DNA of 64,000 nt from Kushneria konosiri (GCF_002155145.1 NZ_CP021323.1:310001-374000), one strand, 5' to 3'. Positions 42,387 to 52,623 are shown, numbered from the stretch's first letter. Made by a program: numbers and translations. The notes: generated by a model from the sequence alone, not told the origin.

Positions 42387-42387
42387 T

Positions 42388-43959
42388 TTAATCTGCGACG
42401 CCCCCGGAATCTTTTGTCAAACTGTTGGAAATCACAACTTCAAATCTTTGCAACGCACTAATATTAGTGCCGCCTAGAGAGTCTTCACACACAAGTTTTC
42501 TAACGTTAAACTTCTGATCATCCAAGTATATTGAGCTCAACAAGTTATTTACACTACTCACACCATCAAATAAATAGGCAGCTTTAACTGTGGCAAATAG
42601 GCTTTCGAACAAAGAGCTTTCCATCCCTTTAAAATTTGTCACGACAATTGGTTTTAGGGTGTAAAGATACTCATTAACTACGCTAGATATATCTGATATT
42701 AAAACATCGCTTTCGTTCATCAGCGAATACAGATCGGCATCAAATCCAGCATATTCAGCATTTTCTTTGGAAAGGCAATACGATTGCATTTCCTTTAAAA
42801 AGTGCTTATTGATATTTTTAGCGACCCCTGTATATGGATGTGGCTTAAATATAACTCTATAATCACCAGACTCAACTAAAGCCTGAAGCATCGAAAAACC
42901 AATTTCTGTAACTGATGAATAGTTGGCTTCTTCTACAAAACCTTCCCAAGTCGGCGCATAAAGAACCGTTTTTATATATTTAGCTTTTCCCTCAACCTGA
43001 TTTAGCAATAACTCTGTTTGAGGCCGACCCACAAATTCAACATGGTCATCCCTTAACGGTAAATTGGCTGCTTCCAGCCTTCTTTTTGCCAAGGGCCCAC
43101 CCACAAGCAATTTATCATAGGCCATCAGAAATTTGCTCTGATTGACCACCTTGTCGCTTTCCCCATGATTAATGAAGAAATGATTTAAATCGCTCAACCT
43201 TAAAAACTGAACATTTTTTTGAGTATTGGCAGGATATAACACTGTTTTAATACCGGCTGCCCTAAAGTGTTCCAGCTCTCGCATGCTTCGGGCATAGTAG
43301 ACAGGTATTGAGGTTTCCCTCATGTCATAAAATGTTTTTTTCTCTCGAATAACGATAACAAACCTGAAGGGTAGCGCATGCAGCACTGGTAACCATTGAT
43401 TTATCTGATATGCAACGTTTTGAAGGCCTGTGACGTAGACAGCCACCTCAGGTTTATAGTTATTTAACTTCTGAACATGGGTATCGGCCGCATTGTCCTT
43501 GCCAAGATAGACTTTATAAAGGCCGACAAGACGCGGGCCATACGCAAGCAAAATCAATGCCATATAAACCAGAGGTGCAACCCATCCCATCGAAAGCAAT
43601 AGGGGAGTCAAACACAACATTTTCGCAAGGGATTTGTTATCAGGAATATTGTATGTCTTTTGCTTAAACGTAAAGCGGATGTCATTACTGAAAGCTCCCA
43701 TTTCCTCCAGGGGCACCCGAATACGATACAATTTATTATGTATGGCAAGAAAGTACTGAAAAGCTATCGCCAAAAGAGTGATCAAAAACCCACCAATGGA
43801 AATGCTCATTCTGGGAAGAGAAACCACCAAAAGCCCTGCCAGCGTCAAAAGCATCAGGACTTTGTAACTTTTTAAAACTTTCCTTGAAAAATACCCAAGC
43901 TTCGTGAGCATGCTTACCGTCCAGAACATGGATTGTTTGATTTTTGGCCACCCACCCAC
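42388..43959 (-). CDS. TagB/TagF-like CDP-glycerol glycerophosphotransferase
   Basis: 523 residues, AT-rich. The N-terminal 170 residues contain hydrophobic segments (LTLAGLLVVSL, FLITLLAIAFQYFLAI, LLSMGWVAPLVYMALILLAYG). The rest fits the teichoic-acid glycerophosphotransferase family: FFINHGESDKV with the catalytic His, LLVGGPLAKRRLEA, KTVLYAPTWEGF, VIFKPHPYTG, and SDVLISDISSVVNEYL. It would add or polymerise glycerol phosphate from CDP-glycerol, which the TagD-like enzyme 9 kb downstream can supply. The start is uncertain: GTG at 43959, or ATGs at 43929 and 43911. It is the first gene of the long minus-strand locus. Confidence 0.78.
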   Translation of the reverse strand: MGGWPKIKQSMFWTVSMLTKLGYFSRKVLKSYKVLMLLTLAGLLVVSLPRMSISIGGFLITLLAIAFQYFLAIHNKLYRIRVPLEEMGAFSNDIRFTFKQKTYNIPDNKSLAKMLCLTPLLLSMGWVAPLVYMALILLAYGPRLVGLYKVYLGKDNAADTHVQKLNNYKPEVAVYVTGLQNVAYQINQWLPVLHALPFRFVIVIREKKTFYDMRETSIPVYYARSMRELEHFRAAGIKTVLYPANTQKNVQFLRLSDLNHFFINHGESDKVVNQSKFLMAYDKLLVGGPLAKRRLEAANLPLRDDHVEFVGRPQTELLLNQVEGKAKYIKTVLYAPTWEGFVEEANYSSVTEIGFSMLQALVESGDYRVIFKPHPYTGVAKNINKHFLKEMQSYCLSKENAEYAGFDADLYSLMNESDVLISDISSVVNEYLYTLKPIVVTNFKGMESSLFESLFATVKAAYLFDGVSSVNNLLSSIYLDDQKFNVRKLVCEDSLGGTNISALQRFEVVISNSLTKDSGGVAD

Positions 43960-44088
43960 TCATACCAAACAAGTTATGGCATCAGCTTTTCTCAATAGCA
44001 TTAAATAACATATGGCTCGGCATCTTCGCCCACGTCTTTACTAATGTAAATGGATGAATATCTTTATCCTTTGTTTGATTCAGGCATT

Positions 44089-44119
44089 AAAAAAGCCACG
44101 CACAAGGCGTGGCTTTTTT
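44089..44119. terminator. Bidirectional-type terminator after glyA
   Basis: AAAAAAGCCACGC (44089-44101) pairs with GCGTGGCTTTTTT (44107-44119) around ACAAG. It lies 16 bases after the glyA stop on the minus strand and separates glyA from the glycan locus. Confidence 0.9.
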
Positions 44120-44134
44120 AACAAAATTAGCGGC

Positions 44135-45397
44135 TCATGAATAGACAGGCAGCCTCTCACAGACCCTGGCGACCTGGTTTTTCACCGTCTCTTCTGCCTC
44201 AACGCTGTCACCCTTTTGCATGGCATCAAGGATATCGCAGATCCAGCCGGCCAGCTCGCGACATTCGTCTTCCTTGAAGCCACGTGTGGTCACGGCAGGC
44301 GTGCCGATACGCAGACCGGAGGTGACGAACGGGCTTTGCGGGTCGCCCGGGACGGCGTTCTTGTTGACCGTAATGTGGGCGCGACCCAGCGCTGCGTCCG
44401 CGTCCTTGCCGGTCAGGCCCTGCTTGACCAGCGAGAGCAGAAACAGGTGATCTTCCGTACCGCCGGAGACGACATCAAAGCCGCGTTCCATGAAAACACC
44501 GGCCATCACCTTGGCATTCTTGACGACCTGCTGCTGATAGGCCTTGAACTCGGGCTCCAGCGCTTCCTTGAAGCACACGGCCTTGGCGGCAATGGCATGC
44601 ATCAGAGGGCCGCCCTGCCCGCCCGGGAACACGGCAGAGTTGAGCTTCTTGTAGAGGTCTTCATCACCGGCGGCGGAGAGGATCAGACCACTACGCGGGC
44701 CGCGCAGGGTCTTGTGCGTGGTGGTGGTTACCACGTGGGCGTGCTTGAGCGGGCTGGGGTAAACACCCGCGGCCACCAGACCGGCAATGTGGGCCATGTC
44801 GACAAAAAACCAGGCACCCACTTCATCAGCAATCTCGCGGAACCGCGCCCAGTCGATGATCTGTGAGTAGGCCGAGAAGCCGGCAATGATCATTTTTGGC
44901 TGGTGTTCACGAGCCAGACGTGCAACTTCGTCGTAATCGATCAGCCCCTGATCATTGAGCCCGTACTGCACGGCATTGTAGTGCTTGCCGGAAAAATTGG
45001 GTTTGGCACCGTGGGTCAGGTGACCACCGGCATCCAGGCTCATGCCCAGAATGGTGTCGCCCGGCTTGACCAGCGCCTGAAACACGGCACTGTTGGCCTG
45101 AGAACCGGCGTGCGGCTGCACGTTGGCGTAGTCGCAATCGAACAGCTCGCAGGCACGCGAAATGGCCAGGTCTTCAACCACGTCGACAAACTCGCAGCCA
45201 CCATAATAACGCTTGCCGGGGTAGCCCTCGGCATACTTGTTGGTCAACTGCGAGCCCTGGGCGATCATGACGCGCGGGCTGGTGTAGTTTTCCGAGGCGA
45301 TCAGCTCGATGTGGTCTTCCTGACGGCCGTCTTCCTGTTGCATGGCCTGCCAGAGCGCATCGTCATAGCCGGCAATGGTCATATCGCGTGTGAACAT
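44135..45397 (-). CDS. glyA: Serine hydroxymethyltransferase
   Basis: Interconverts serine and glycine with tetrahydrofolate; PLP enzyme, cytoplasmic. 420 residues with [66 protein letters not shown], and [15 protein letters not shown] containing the PLP Lys. AGGAAG lies 5 bases before the ATG at 45397. Monocistronic and divergent from the ligase-like gene at 45637. Confidence 0.97.
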   Translation of the reverse strand: MFTRDMTIAGYDDALWQAMQQEDGRQEDHIELIASENYTSPRVMIAQGSQLTNKYAEGYPGKRYYGGCEFVDVVEDLAISRACELFDCDYANVQPHAGSQANSAVFQALVKPGDTILGMSLDAGGHLTHGAKPNFSGKHYNAVQYGLNDQGLIDYDEVARLAREHQPKMIIAGFSAYSQIIDWARFREIADEVGAWFFVDMAHIAGLVAAGVYPSPLKHAHVVTTTTHKTLRGPRSGLILSAAGDEDLYKKLNSAVFPGGQGGPLMHAIAAKAVCFKEALEPEFKAYQQQVVKNAKVMAGVFMERGFDVVSGGTEDHLFLLSLVKQGLTGKDADAALGRAHITVNKNAVPGDPQSPFVTSGLRIGTPAVTTRGFKEDECRELAGWICDILDAMQKGDSVEAEETVKNQVARVCERLPVYS

Positions 45398-45636
45398 GAA
45401 CTTCCTCGATACCAGAAGGATAGAAACGCACTGAACGGGCTGAACAGGTGCGTGAAGAAAAGGCGTTGATCGCCATCATACACAACGCTTTTGGGCCTTT
45501 CACTTGAAACGCGGCCCCGTCTATCCTGAGGACGACACCGGCTGTATCGAGTTTAAAGCGGTTAGTCAATTCAGGCGTTTTACCGTAGCATTCCGACAAC
45601 ATCGCTCATCCGTCTCTTTATGCCGAACGCCTATCC

Positions 45637-47040
45637 ATGATTGTGTTTCCTTCTCCTGTCCCGGCATGGAATTACAATGCCACTACCCGCTGGTGCCATC
45701 GCATCGGCGTTGTCGCCCTGTTGCTTTACATGTTTACCTGGCTTGTAAGTCTGGAAGCCACTCGAGCCTTCGAATCACTTTTAGTGCCGTTGTATCTCGT
45801 GGCACTTCTATCACAGCCGGGAAGGGGTCGAGCCTTTGGTGATCCGCTCTGGATACTTTTGGCTATCTGGTTGGCGCTGCAGCTGGTAACCCTTCCCGCG
45901 GCAATTCAGATGTTTCCCGACTACGCACGTGATGAAGTTCGCTCCATGCGTCAGCTCTCCAAGGTTTTCATGATCCTGCCGATTGCCTGGTTCATGGCCG
46001 GCAACATTCGCATTGCCCTTTGGACGCTAACGGCCCTGATACTGGGCATGGTGCTCGGCGCCGTCTTCACCGGGCAGGATATGGAGACATTGGTCAGGTT
46101 TGTGCAGGAAGGCAAGCGACCGACTCTAGGCTTCAAGAACTGGCAGCATGCCGGTGTCTGCGCAGGCGGCATTCTGATTGCTCAGGCCTGCTTTGCCCGG
46201 CGCTTCCTCCAAGAAAGTGCTGACTATCAGGTGACATTGAAATGGCTGGCCAGACTGGGGTTTGTCGCGGTGGCGGGGCTTTCGCTGTTTGCCTGGGCCA
46301 TCACCATGACCCGTGCCAGCTGGCTGGGTGTGATTGTCGTGGCGCTATTGGCACTTGCAGGCCTTTTGGTCATGATCATGCGTGGACACATCAAATCGCC
46401 GCGACTGCTCAAACAGATCCTGCTGTCAGGTCTCGTGTTTGCAGTCATTGCCGTGGCACTGGGCGCACTCTATGGCGATCAGATTGCGACAAGAGTGTTC
46501 AAGGAGCATGACGTCATCCTCGAAGTGCTACGGGGCGATCTACGCAACGTCCCCTTTTCGAGCATCGGCTTTCGCATTCATGCCTGGCACTATGGCCTGC
46601 AGCTGGTCGCCGAGCAGCCCTGGTTTGGATGGGGTCCCAAGAGTCACATTCCGCTTCTGCTTCAAAGCACCAACCCGGTAGGCGATACCACGCTAGGGGC
46701 GATTGCAGATACATATAACCTGCGCCATTTTCACAACAGTATGATGTCTCTTCTGATCGCCAACGGCGTGCTGGGTCTGGCCGTCTGGATCGCCCTGACC
46801 ATTACAGTCGGGCTGTCGACCTGGAAAAGCTGGCGACGCGGTGATATGCCAAATGACATGGCCATCTTTGTCGCGCTGTTTTTTGTATTCTGGTTTATCG
46901 TGAACCTGTTTGAAAGCTACATGAATTATCGTACCGGGGTGTACTGGATCGGTGCTGTCGGGGGCATGGCCTATACCTTTGGCATGCGCCGACGCCTTGC
47001 TCGTTATATCCAGCCGCCGCCGGACAGGTTCTATCGTTAG
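45637..47040 (+). CDS. O-antigen ligase/polymerase family (WaaL-like) membrane protein
   Basis: 467 residues with about 11-12 membrane helices. It has the family's TRASWLGVIVV segment after helix 6-7, a large periplasmic loop (about 280-350) containing RIHAWHYGLQLVAEQPWFGWGPKS and HFHNSMMSLLIANGVLGLAVW with the conserved His. WaaL attaches undecaprenyl-linked glycan to lipid A core; Wzy polymerases look similar, so the role as ligase is likely but not proven. It is separated from the glycan locus by glyA. The N terminus lacks a clear ribosome site. Confidence 0.8.
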   Translation: MIVFPSPVPAWNYNATTRWCHRIGVVALLLYMFTWLVSLEATRAFESLLVPLYLVALLSQPGRGRAFGDPLWILLAIWLALQLVTLPAAIQMFPDYARDEVRSMRQLSKVFMILPIAWFMAGNIRIALWTLTALILGMVLGAVFTGQDMETLVRFVQEGKRPTLGFKNWQHAGVCAGGILIAQACFARRFLQESADYQVTLKWLARLGFVAVAGLSLFAWAITMTRASWLGVIVVALLALAGLLVMIMRGHIKSPRLLKQILLSGLVFAVIAVALGALYGDQIATRVFKEHDVILEVLRGDLRNVPFSSIGFRIHAWHYGLQLVAEQPWFGWGPKSHIPLLLQSTNPVGDTTLGAIADTYNLRHFHNSMMSLLIANGVLGLAVWIALTITVGLSTWKSWRRGDMPNDMAIFVALFFVFWFIVNLFESYMNYRTGVYWIGAVGGMAYTFGMRRRLARYIQPPPDRFYR

Positions 47041-47052
47041 TATCAACCATAA

Positions 47053-47079
47053 AAAACGGCAGCCTCAGGCTGCCGTTTT
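47053..47079. terminator. Bidirectional terminator
   Basis: AAAACGGCAGCCT (47053-47065) pairs with AGGCTGCCGTTTT (47067-47079), between the convergent ligase-like and TupA-like genes. Confidence 0.88.
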
Positions 47080-47117
47080 AAATACTCTATCGATACTTCA
47101 TTTATATCGAAGCACTG

Positions 47118-48059
47118 CTATACCGAAGCACTGCCGGCCTCACCGGACACAGAAGACCTGACCCGATGCCTGGGCGGCTGTGTGAGATCGACATGCTCCG
47201 GAAAATCGATCTTGCGTCCCAGTTCAAAGTCGGCACTGACCGGATCAAGTACAAACTCTCCTGCCACAGGCGTAAAGGTGAGCTCTCCCACGTAACAGCG
47301 TTCACCCACTACAAAGAAATCCACACGACAGAAGCTAAAGGGTTCCGAGAGCGCCTTGGCCACCTGAATCATTTCATCAAGGCAACCTGGCGCCTTGAGA
47401 TCATCCCCCTGAAGGGGTTTATAGCCACGACGGTTGAATGGCGCGATCTGCCAGTCTTCAGTGAAAAACTGGCAGCGAATATCCGTAAAACGCCCGGCAA
47501 TCAGCTGAATATAGAGCTCCTGCTCATCGCCATTGTTCAGAACCAGCACCTTGTAATCCGCCGGTACTTCTCCATCGATTAACAATGCCTTTTCGATGAC
47601 CAGCTGCGGCTTGATATTGCGATAATGCTTTTCACGATGCAGACCGGCATAGTCGTAGCTCAGCCATTGATTGGCTTCGCGCGCCAACTCTGCCATATCC
47701 GTTTGCTCAGGCTCCTTGATTACCTTGACCTGACCGGCGCTGTGATTAGCCTTGATGACAAACGGTTCTTTGATCTGTTTTAGCTGGCTTTGCGTAACCG
47801 TGTCGTAAACACCGATGAAGGGCACCAGATACTGCTGGCCGGCGCGTTCAATGACATAATCACGTACTGCCACCTTATCAGCCAGAACCGAGAAGGCAGG
47901 ATCGGGATAGCGCATGCGATAAAATATTTTCTCGCTGACGCTTTTGGGATGTCTGAAATTGCAGAAACGCCTGTGTAGATACAGGTAAATCACATGAAAA
48001 TAGATAGCGTCCGGCGCCTTCCTTAATAATTGGTAGATCAAGCTTCGCAGCTTTCTCAT
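47118..48059 (-). CDS. TupA-like ATP-grasp protein
   Basis: 313 residues from the ATG at 48059, which has GAGGGG about 9 bases upstream; the frame is open to a GTG at 48128. The protein fits the TupA-like ATP-grasp family found in capsule and teichuronopeptide loci: VSEKIFYRMRYPDP and LADKVAVRDYVIERAGQQYLVPFIGVYD near the N terminus, PFVIKANHSAGQVKVI (ATP-binding Lys), EKALLIDGEVPADYKVLVLN, and FCRVDFFVVGERCYVGELTFTP with acidic metal sites. A transfer or ligation step on a surface glycan is likely, but the substrate is unknown. Confidence 0.8.
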   Translation of the reverse strand: MRKLRSLIYQLLRKAPDAIYFHVIYLYLHRRFCNFRHPKSVSEKIFYRMRYPDPAFSVLADKVAVRDYVIERAGQQYLVPFIGVYDTVTQSQLKQIKEPFVIKANHSAGQVKVIKEPEQTDMAELAREANQWLSYDYAGLHREKHYRNIKPQLVIEKALLIDGEVPADYKVLVLNNGDEQELYIQLIAGRFTDIRCQFFTEDWQIAPFNRRGYKPLQGDDLKAPGCLDEMIQVAKALSEPFSFCRVDFFVVGERCYVGELTFTPVAGEFVLDPVSADFELGRKIDFPEHVDLTQPPRHRVRSSVSGEAGSASV

Positions 48060-48528
48060 ACGTTCATGCCCCTCGATGGTCTTAACGCTAATGACAAACC
48101 CTCCCAAAGAATAATGGTGGATCGTCACATCTATTTTACAGACTACAAGTATCTGTCGATATCCTGCGACTTGACAGATCCTCTTTATCCTGTTTCATGA
48201 AGAAAAGGTTTGGCGAGGGAAGGACGCAGAGCGGCAACAATCTACGCAGTCATTTCCATCCCTGCTATGCAGAAGCGCCTTTTTGCTATCGATAAAGGCA
48301 TGCCATGTACCTGCCCCCATTGCTGATCAAATCCTGCAATTTTAGCTTCAGTACACAAAAACAAAATATCATCAATAGCTTAAGTCACTTCCAAAGCTTT
48401 ACACCAGCATCAGAAACCTTAGAGAATACCACCTTGCAGACGCCTAAAGTTTGATATTTATCATCCATTATTGCCAGAAATCTTGGAAAATGAGAACTCT
48501 AAAGCCTTTTCAAGGCAATACTTTATCA
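48060..48528. other. AT-rich intergenic region
   Basis: About 470 bases between the TupA-like gene start and the stop of the FtsX-like permease gene. From about 48130 on it is AT-rich. No frame with family likeness or a ribosome site was found, and no terminator with a good T tract. It should hold the promoter of the TupA-like gene and may be remnant DNA. Confidence 0.5.
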
Positions 48529-51102
48529 TTACCCCTCCCCCAATAACCGAAGACTTTCCATTGGGGCCTGGCGCCGCAGCGGCGTACTGAGCAGATATCC
48601 AATGCCACCGATCAAAAGTGCTCCGCCCAGCGGCATCAAAAGCCAAAGGCTCAGGTGCCATCGCACGTCGAGATCCAGCCAGACACCATAGAGCAGCGCA
48701 CTGATGCCTTCTGCCAGCATGGCGCCAAGCAGACCACTGGCAAAGCCCAGCCAGCCAAACTCCGCCAGCTGGGTACGAACCAGTCTTTTATCCCTGGCGC
48801 CAAACACTCTGAGCAGTGCCCATTCATGCGCGCGAGCCGGCAGGGAGGCCGTTAACGCGGCATACAGCACGGCAATACCCGCCAGCAGAACAAACAGCAG
48901 CACCAGTTCCACCGCTCGAGAGACCTGACGCAGCAGATCACGCACCTGCTCGAGGATGGCATCGATATCCAGCAGGGACACCGACGGATATTGCTGTATC
49001 AACGGCCCCAGCGCCTGCTGTTCGCTGGCGGGCAGATGAAAGGCGGTGATGAAGCTGTGACTGAAGCGCTCAAGCGGTCCGGGCGGAAAAATCACGAAGA
49101 AGTTGGGCTGAAATGATTCCCAGTCTACCTGACGCAGGCTGGTAATTCGGGCCGTCACCTCACGCCCGCCGATGTCAAAGGTCAGGCGATCGCCGATGGA
49201 GAGCGAGAGATCCTTCGCCATGCTCTGTGCGACCGACACGCCGACCGGCGCCTCGCGCGTTCCCTTCTCCTGCTCGCTGTCGCCTGCAAACCAGTTGCCC
49301 TGTATCAGCGTATTGTTGCCCGGCATGGTGGCCGCCCAGGTCAGGTTGATTTCGCGGCGCAGATTGCCATCGTTGCGCGCCTCCTGGGGAACTTCATCGC
49401 GGGCAGTCACCCCGTTGATCTCGACCAGCCGACCGCGAACGATCGGATAGACCTCCGAACGACTCTCGGTAATATTGTCCAGCGCGCTGATAAAGCCCTC
49501 TTTCTGGCTGGGCTGAATGTTGATGGCAAACTGATTGGGTGCATCCGGCGGCAGTTTTGACTGCCAGTCATCGATCAGATCCGTGCGTACCAGTGCGATC
49601 AGCGCCATCAGGGCAAAGGTGACGGCAAAGGCCAGAATCTGACCGATACTGGATTGCCGCCGACGCGCCAGCTGTCGGCTCCCCATGCGCCAGTGCTGCG
49701 GCAGCAGCCCCGCACCTTTAAGCAACAGCGACAGCATCACCTGCGCCACGCCCCACAGCACGACCAGCGTGATTAGCCCGCCCACCAGCAATCCGCCTGA
49801 AAGGACCAGATCACCGCTGTAGAGCCACAAAAGCCCGCCGAACATGAGGCTGGCACAGCCAATAATGACCCAGCCTGCGGCCGGCAACGGCGCCAGTTCG
49901 CGACGCAGTACCTTGAGCGCACTGACCTGCCTGAGGCGCAAAAGCGTCGGGCCGGCAAAGCCGATCAAAATGGCCACGGCCGTCAGCATGCCCAGCAACA
50001 GCGGCAATGGGCCGGGCGGCGGCAGCTCCAGCGGTAGAAACTGCACCAGAAGCTTCAGTAATGCCCATTGGCCGATCAGCCCCAGTACCGCCCCTGCCGC
50101 TGCCGCGCTCAGGGCCAGCATCGCCAGTTGAGCGGCAAAGATTCGGGCAAGCTGTTGCTGACTGGCGCCAAAGCAGCGCATCAGGGCGGCAGTGTCCAGG
50201 TGACGCTCGACATACCGGCGTGTGGCCATGGCCACGGCGACGCCGGCCAGCAGCACGGCAGCCAGCCCCGAAAGGCTCAGATACTGTTGGGAACGCTCCA
50301 ACGCTCGGCCAATGCGCGGGCTGTCCTTGCGTACATCGATGACGCGGATGCCGCGATCCTGCCAGGCCTCAAGCTGGTCATTGAGTGAACGCACCGCGTC
50401 CGGTGGCCCGGCGGCCAGCAGACGCCAGGTCAGCCGGGCCCCCGGGGCAATGAGCCCGGAACTTTCGAGATCGGCCAGATCGATCATGATCCGTGGATTG
50501 AAGCTGGCAAGGCCGACATCCTGATCCGGCTCCTCGAGGATCCAGCCGCTGACCCGAAACTGCTCGTCGCCCAGCGTGATGTCATCCCCCAGCGTCAGGC
50601 CCAGCGCCGTGCCCAGTCGCGGCTCAACCCAGACGGTATGTCGGTCTGGCAGCGTGGTGGTGGTCTCAGGGCCATCCCCAAAATCGACCTGGAAGCTGCC
50701 ATACAGTGGATAGGCTGGCGCCACCCCCTTGAGGCTTGCCAGTTGAAAGCGATCACCAAACCCTGCCATCGAGACGGTATTGACCTGACGAGAGGTCGTC
50801 ATCCCGGCATCTTCCAGGGTGTCGAGCACCTGTGTATCAAAGGGGTTGCCCTGCACCAGTACCAGATCGCCACCCAGCAGCTGCCCGGACTGACGCTCCA
50901 GTGCGCCACCGATACGATCCAGAAAAAAACCGATCATGGTGGTGGCGGCCACGGCCAGTACCAGCGCCAGAAAGAGCGCGCGCACGTCGGCCGCGCGCAG
51001 ATCACGGCGCAAACCGGCCCAGCCCAAGCGCAGGGTGTGTCTTCCGCTACCAGAAGGGTGTCGTGCAAGGCCGCCGGCCTCAACAGTCGAGCGAGCCGTC
51101 AT
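48529..51102 (-). CDS. ybbP: FtsX-like ABC transporter permease (YbbP type)
   Basis: An 857-residue MacB/FtsX-superfamily permease with ten membrane segments: one at about 40-62, groups near 265-430 and 480-500, and a last group near 735-850, with large periplasmic domains between. TARSTVEAGGLARH at the start is variable; GWAGLRRDLRAADVRALFLALVLAVAA precedes helix one. YbbA-YbbP transporters are thought to move hydrophobic compounds or lipoproteins, but the substrate is not known. Coupled to the ATPase gene (TGATG) and next to tesA, the usual arrangement. Confidence 0.88.
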   Translation of the reverse strand: MTARSTVEAGGLARHPSGSGRHTLRLGWAGLRRDLRAADVRALFLALVLAVAATTMIGFFLDRIGGALERQSGQLLGGDLVLVQGNPFDTQVLDTLEDAGMTTSRQVNTVSMAGFGDRFQLASLKGVAPAYPLYGSFQVDFGDGPETTTTLPDRHTVWVEPRLGTALGLTLGDDITLGDEQFRVSGWILEEPDQDVGLASFNPRIMIDLADLESSGLIAPGARLTWRLLAAGPPDAVRSLNDQLEAWQDRGIRVIDVRKDSPRIGRALERSQQYLSLSGLAAVLLAGVAVAMATRRYVERHLDTAALMRCFGASQQQLARIFAAQLAMLALSAAAAGAVLGLIGQWALLKLLVQFLPLELPPPGPLPLLLGMLTAVAILIGFAGPTLLRLRQVSALKVLRRELAPLPAAGWVIIGCASLMFGGLLWLYSGDLVLSGGLLVGGLITLVVLWGVAQVMLSLLLKGAGLLPQHWRMGSRQLARRRQSSIGQILAFAVTFALMALIALVRTDLIDDWQSKLPPDAPNQFAINIQPSQKEGFISALDNITESRSEVYPIVRGRLVEINGVTARDEVPQEARNDGNLRREINLTWAATMPGNNTLIQGNWFAGDSEQEKGTREAPVGVSVAQSMAKDLSLSIGDRLTFDIGGREVTARITSLRQVDWESFQPNFFVIFPPGPLERFSHSFITAFHLPASEQQALGPLIQQYPSVSLLDIDAILEQVRDLLRQVSRAVELVLLFVLLAGIAVLYAALTASLPARAHEWALLRVFGARDKRLVRTQLAEFGWLGFASGLLGAMLAEGISALLYGVWLDLDVRWHLSLWLLMPLGGALLIGGIGYLLSTPLRRQAPMESLRLLGEG

Positions 51103-51923
51103 CAGCGATCAACTCCGTCAGATACATGACTCGGTGTTGCGGCGCTGTCGTAGGCGTGCAGCCGGCCCTCCTCCAGGGTCAGGGTACGATCACAGCGTGC
51201 CGCCAGCTGCGGGTCATGAGTGACCAGCACCAGGGTCGTGCCGGACTCGCGGTTGAGCGTGAAGAGCAGATCCGCCACCCGATCGCCCGTGGCACGATCG
51301 AGGTTGCCGGTCGGCTCGTCGGCAAACACCAGCGCCGGCTGGGTGACAAAGGCACGCGCAATCGCGACCCGCTGCTGTTCGCCGCCTGACAGCTGTTTGG
51401 GCAGATGCTGCACACGAGATTCAAGCCCCACCCGGGCCAGCCACTGCCGGGCCTGATCGGTATCGACGCGGCGCTCGCTCAGCTCCAGCGGCAGCAGGAC
51501 ATTTTCCTGTGCGGTGAGCGTTGGCAGCAGCTGAAAGTTTTGAAAAACGAAGCCGACCTGACCGGAGCGCAAACGCGCCCGACCATCTTCATCCAGTGCA
51601 GACAAGGACTCGCCAAACAGGGAAAGCTCGCCTTGTGTCAGCGTATCCAGACCGGCCAGCAGCGCCAGCAGGGTGGATTTCCCCGCGCCGGAGCTGCCCA
51701 CGATCGCGACGCTTTCACCGGCGTGAATCTCCAGATCCAGCGCCTTGAGAATGGTGATGGCACTGGCGCCACTGCCGACGGTCTTTTCAAGCTGGCGCGC
51801 CATCAGAATCGATGTTCTATTCTGTGGGCGTGTACTTCCTGTGTGACCATCCCGGCCATGACGTGAACGGTCATCCTGACGGGAGTGCTCAACGTCCTGT
51901 TTTCTGGTTTCTGGAGTCGACAT
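51102..51923 (-). CDS. ybbA: ABC transporter ATP-binding protein (YbbA type)
   Basis: 273 residues with Walker [21 protein letters not shown]-loop [16 protein letters not shown], signature [15 protein letters not shown], Walker [10 protein letters not shown] and H-loop LVTHD. It is the LolD/MacB-like ATPase partner of the YbbP permease. The first 40 residues are polar and not conserved; an ATG at 51803 is an alternative start but has no ribosome site. Its start at 51923 is one base from the divergent tesA start, so the two genes share a very tight control region. Confidence 0.92.
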   Translation of the reverse strand: MSTPETRKQDVEHSRQDDRSRHGRDGHTGSTRPQNRTSILMARQLEKTVGSGASAITILKALDLEIHAGESVAIVGSSGAGKSTLLALLAGLDTLTQGELSLFGESLSALDEDGRARLRSGQVGFVFQNFQLLPTLTAQENVLLPLELSERRVDTDQARQWLARVGLESRVQHLPKQLSGGEQQRVAIARAFVTQPALVFADEPTGNLDRATGDRVADLLFTLNRESGTTLVLVTHDPQLAARCDRTLTLEEGRLHAYDSAATPSHVSDGVDR

Positions 51924-51924
51924 C

Positions 51925-52623
51925 TTGCGCTACCTGAATTGGATGAAGGTTTCACGTCGCATCGCGCCGAAAGGCCGGCGACTCTTGATGATGCTGGCAG
52001 TGATGCTGGCAGTGGCAACACAGCCGGTTCAGGCCGAAACCCTGCTGGTGATCGGCGACAGCCTCAGCGCTGCGCGCGGCATCGATCGCGATGAGGGCTG
52101 GGTCAACCTGCTGCGCCAGCGACTCGACGCCGAAGCGCCCGGCCAACACAGGGTGGTCAACGCCAGCATCAGCGGTGATACGACCGCCGCCGGTCTTGAG
52201 CGCCTGCCCGAAGCGCTTGAGACCTACCACCCCGACATCGTATTGCTGGAGCTGGGGGGCAACGATGGTCTACAGGGGCTGCCGCCACAACGCATGCAGG
52301 ATAACCTGGCGCAAATGATCGATAAGAGCCAGGCCAGCGGCGCACGCGTAGCCCTGTTGGGCATTTTGATTCCGCCCAACTATGGCCAGGCCTACACAAA
52401 GGCTTTCGCCGACGTTTTTCCGACGCTGGCCAGCCGCTACGATGTGCCACTGGTGCCCTTTATCCTTGATGGTGTGGCGCTGAACGAGGATCTGATGCAA
52501 AACGACCGCATCCACCCCAATGCAAAGGGGCAGCCCATCATGCTCGACAATATCTGGCCGACCGTGGCCTCGATGCTGGAAACAGCATCGCCAGGCAATA
52601 GCGCCCATGCCAGTCACCATTAA
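51925..52623 (+). CDS. tesA: Arylesterase / acyl-CoA thioesterase I / lysophospholipase L1
   Basis: Periplasmic SGNH hydrolase. 232 residues from a TTG at 51925, which has GGAG 8 bases upstream; an ATG at 51943 has no ribosome site. Signal peptide ends near PVQAETLL. Catalytic motifs: GDSLSAARG (nucleophile Ser), NASISGDTTAAG, ELGGNDGLQG, and DRIHPNAKGQ with Asp and His. Divergent from ybbA-ybbP as in E. coli. Confidence 0.93.
   Translation: MRYLNWMKVSRRIAPKGRRLLMMLAVMLAVATQPVQAETLLVIGDSLSAARGIDRDEGWVNLLRQRLDAEAPGQHRVVNASISGDTTAAGLERLPEALETYHPDIVLLELGGNDGLQGLPPQRMQDNLAQMIDKSQASGARVALLGILIPPNYGQAYTKAFADVFPTLASRYDVPLVPFILDGVALNEDLMQNDRIHPNAKGQPIMLDNIWPTVASMLETASPGNSAHASHH

Noticed and set aside
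43960-44088. Promoter for the glycan operon
   Set aside because: Several TATTTAA-like and TTTACA-like pieces exist, but no pair with correct spacing was convincing.
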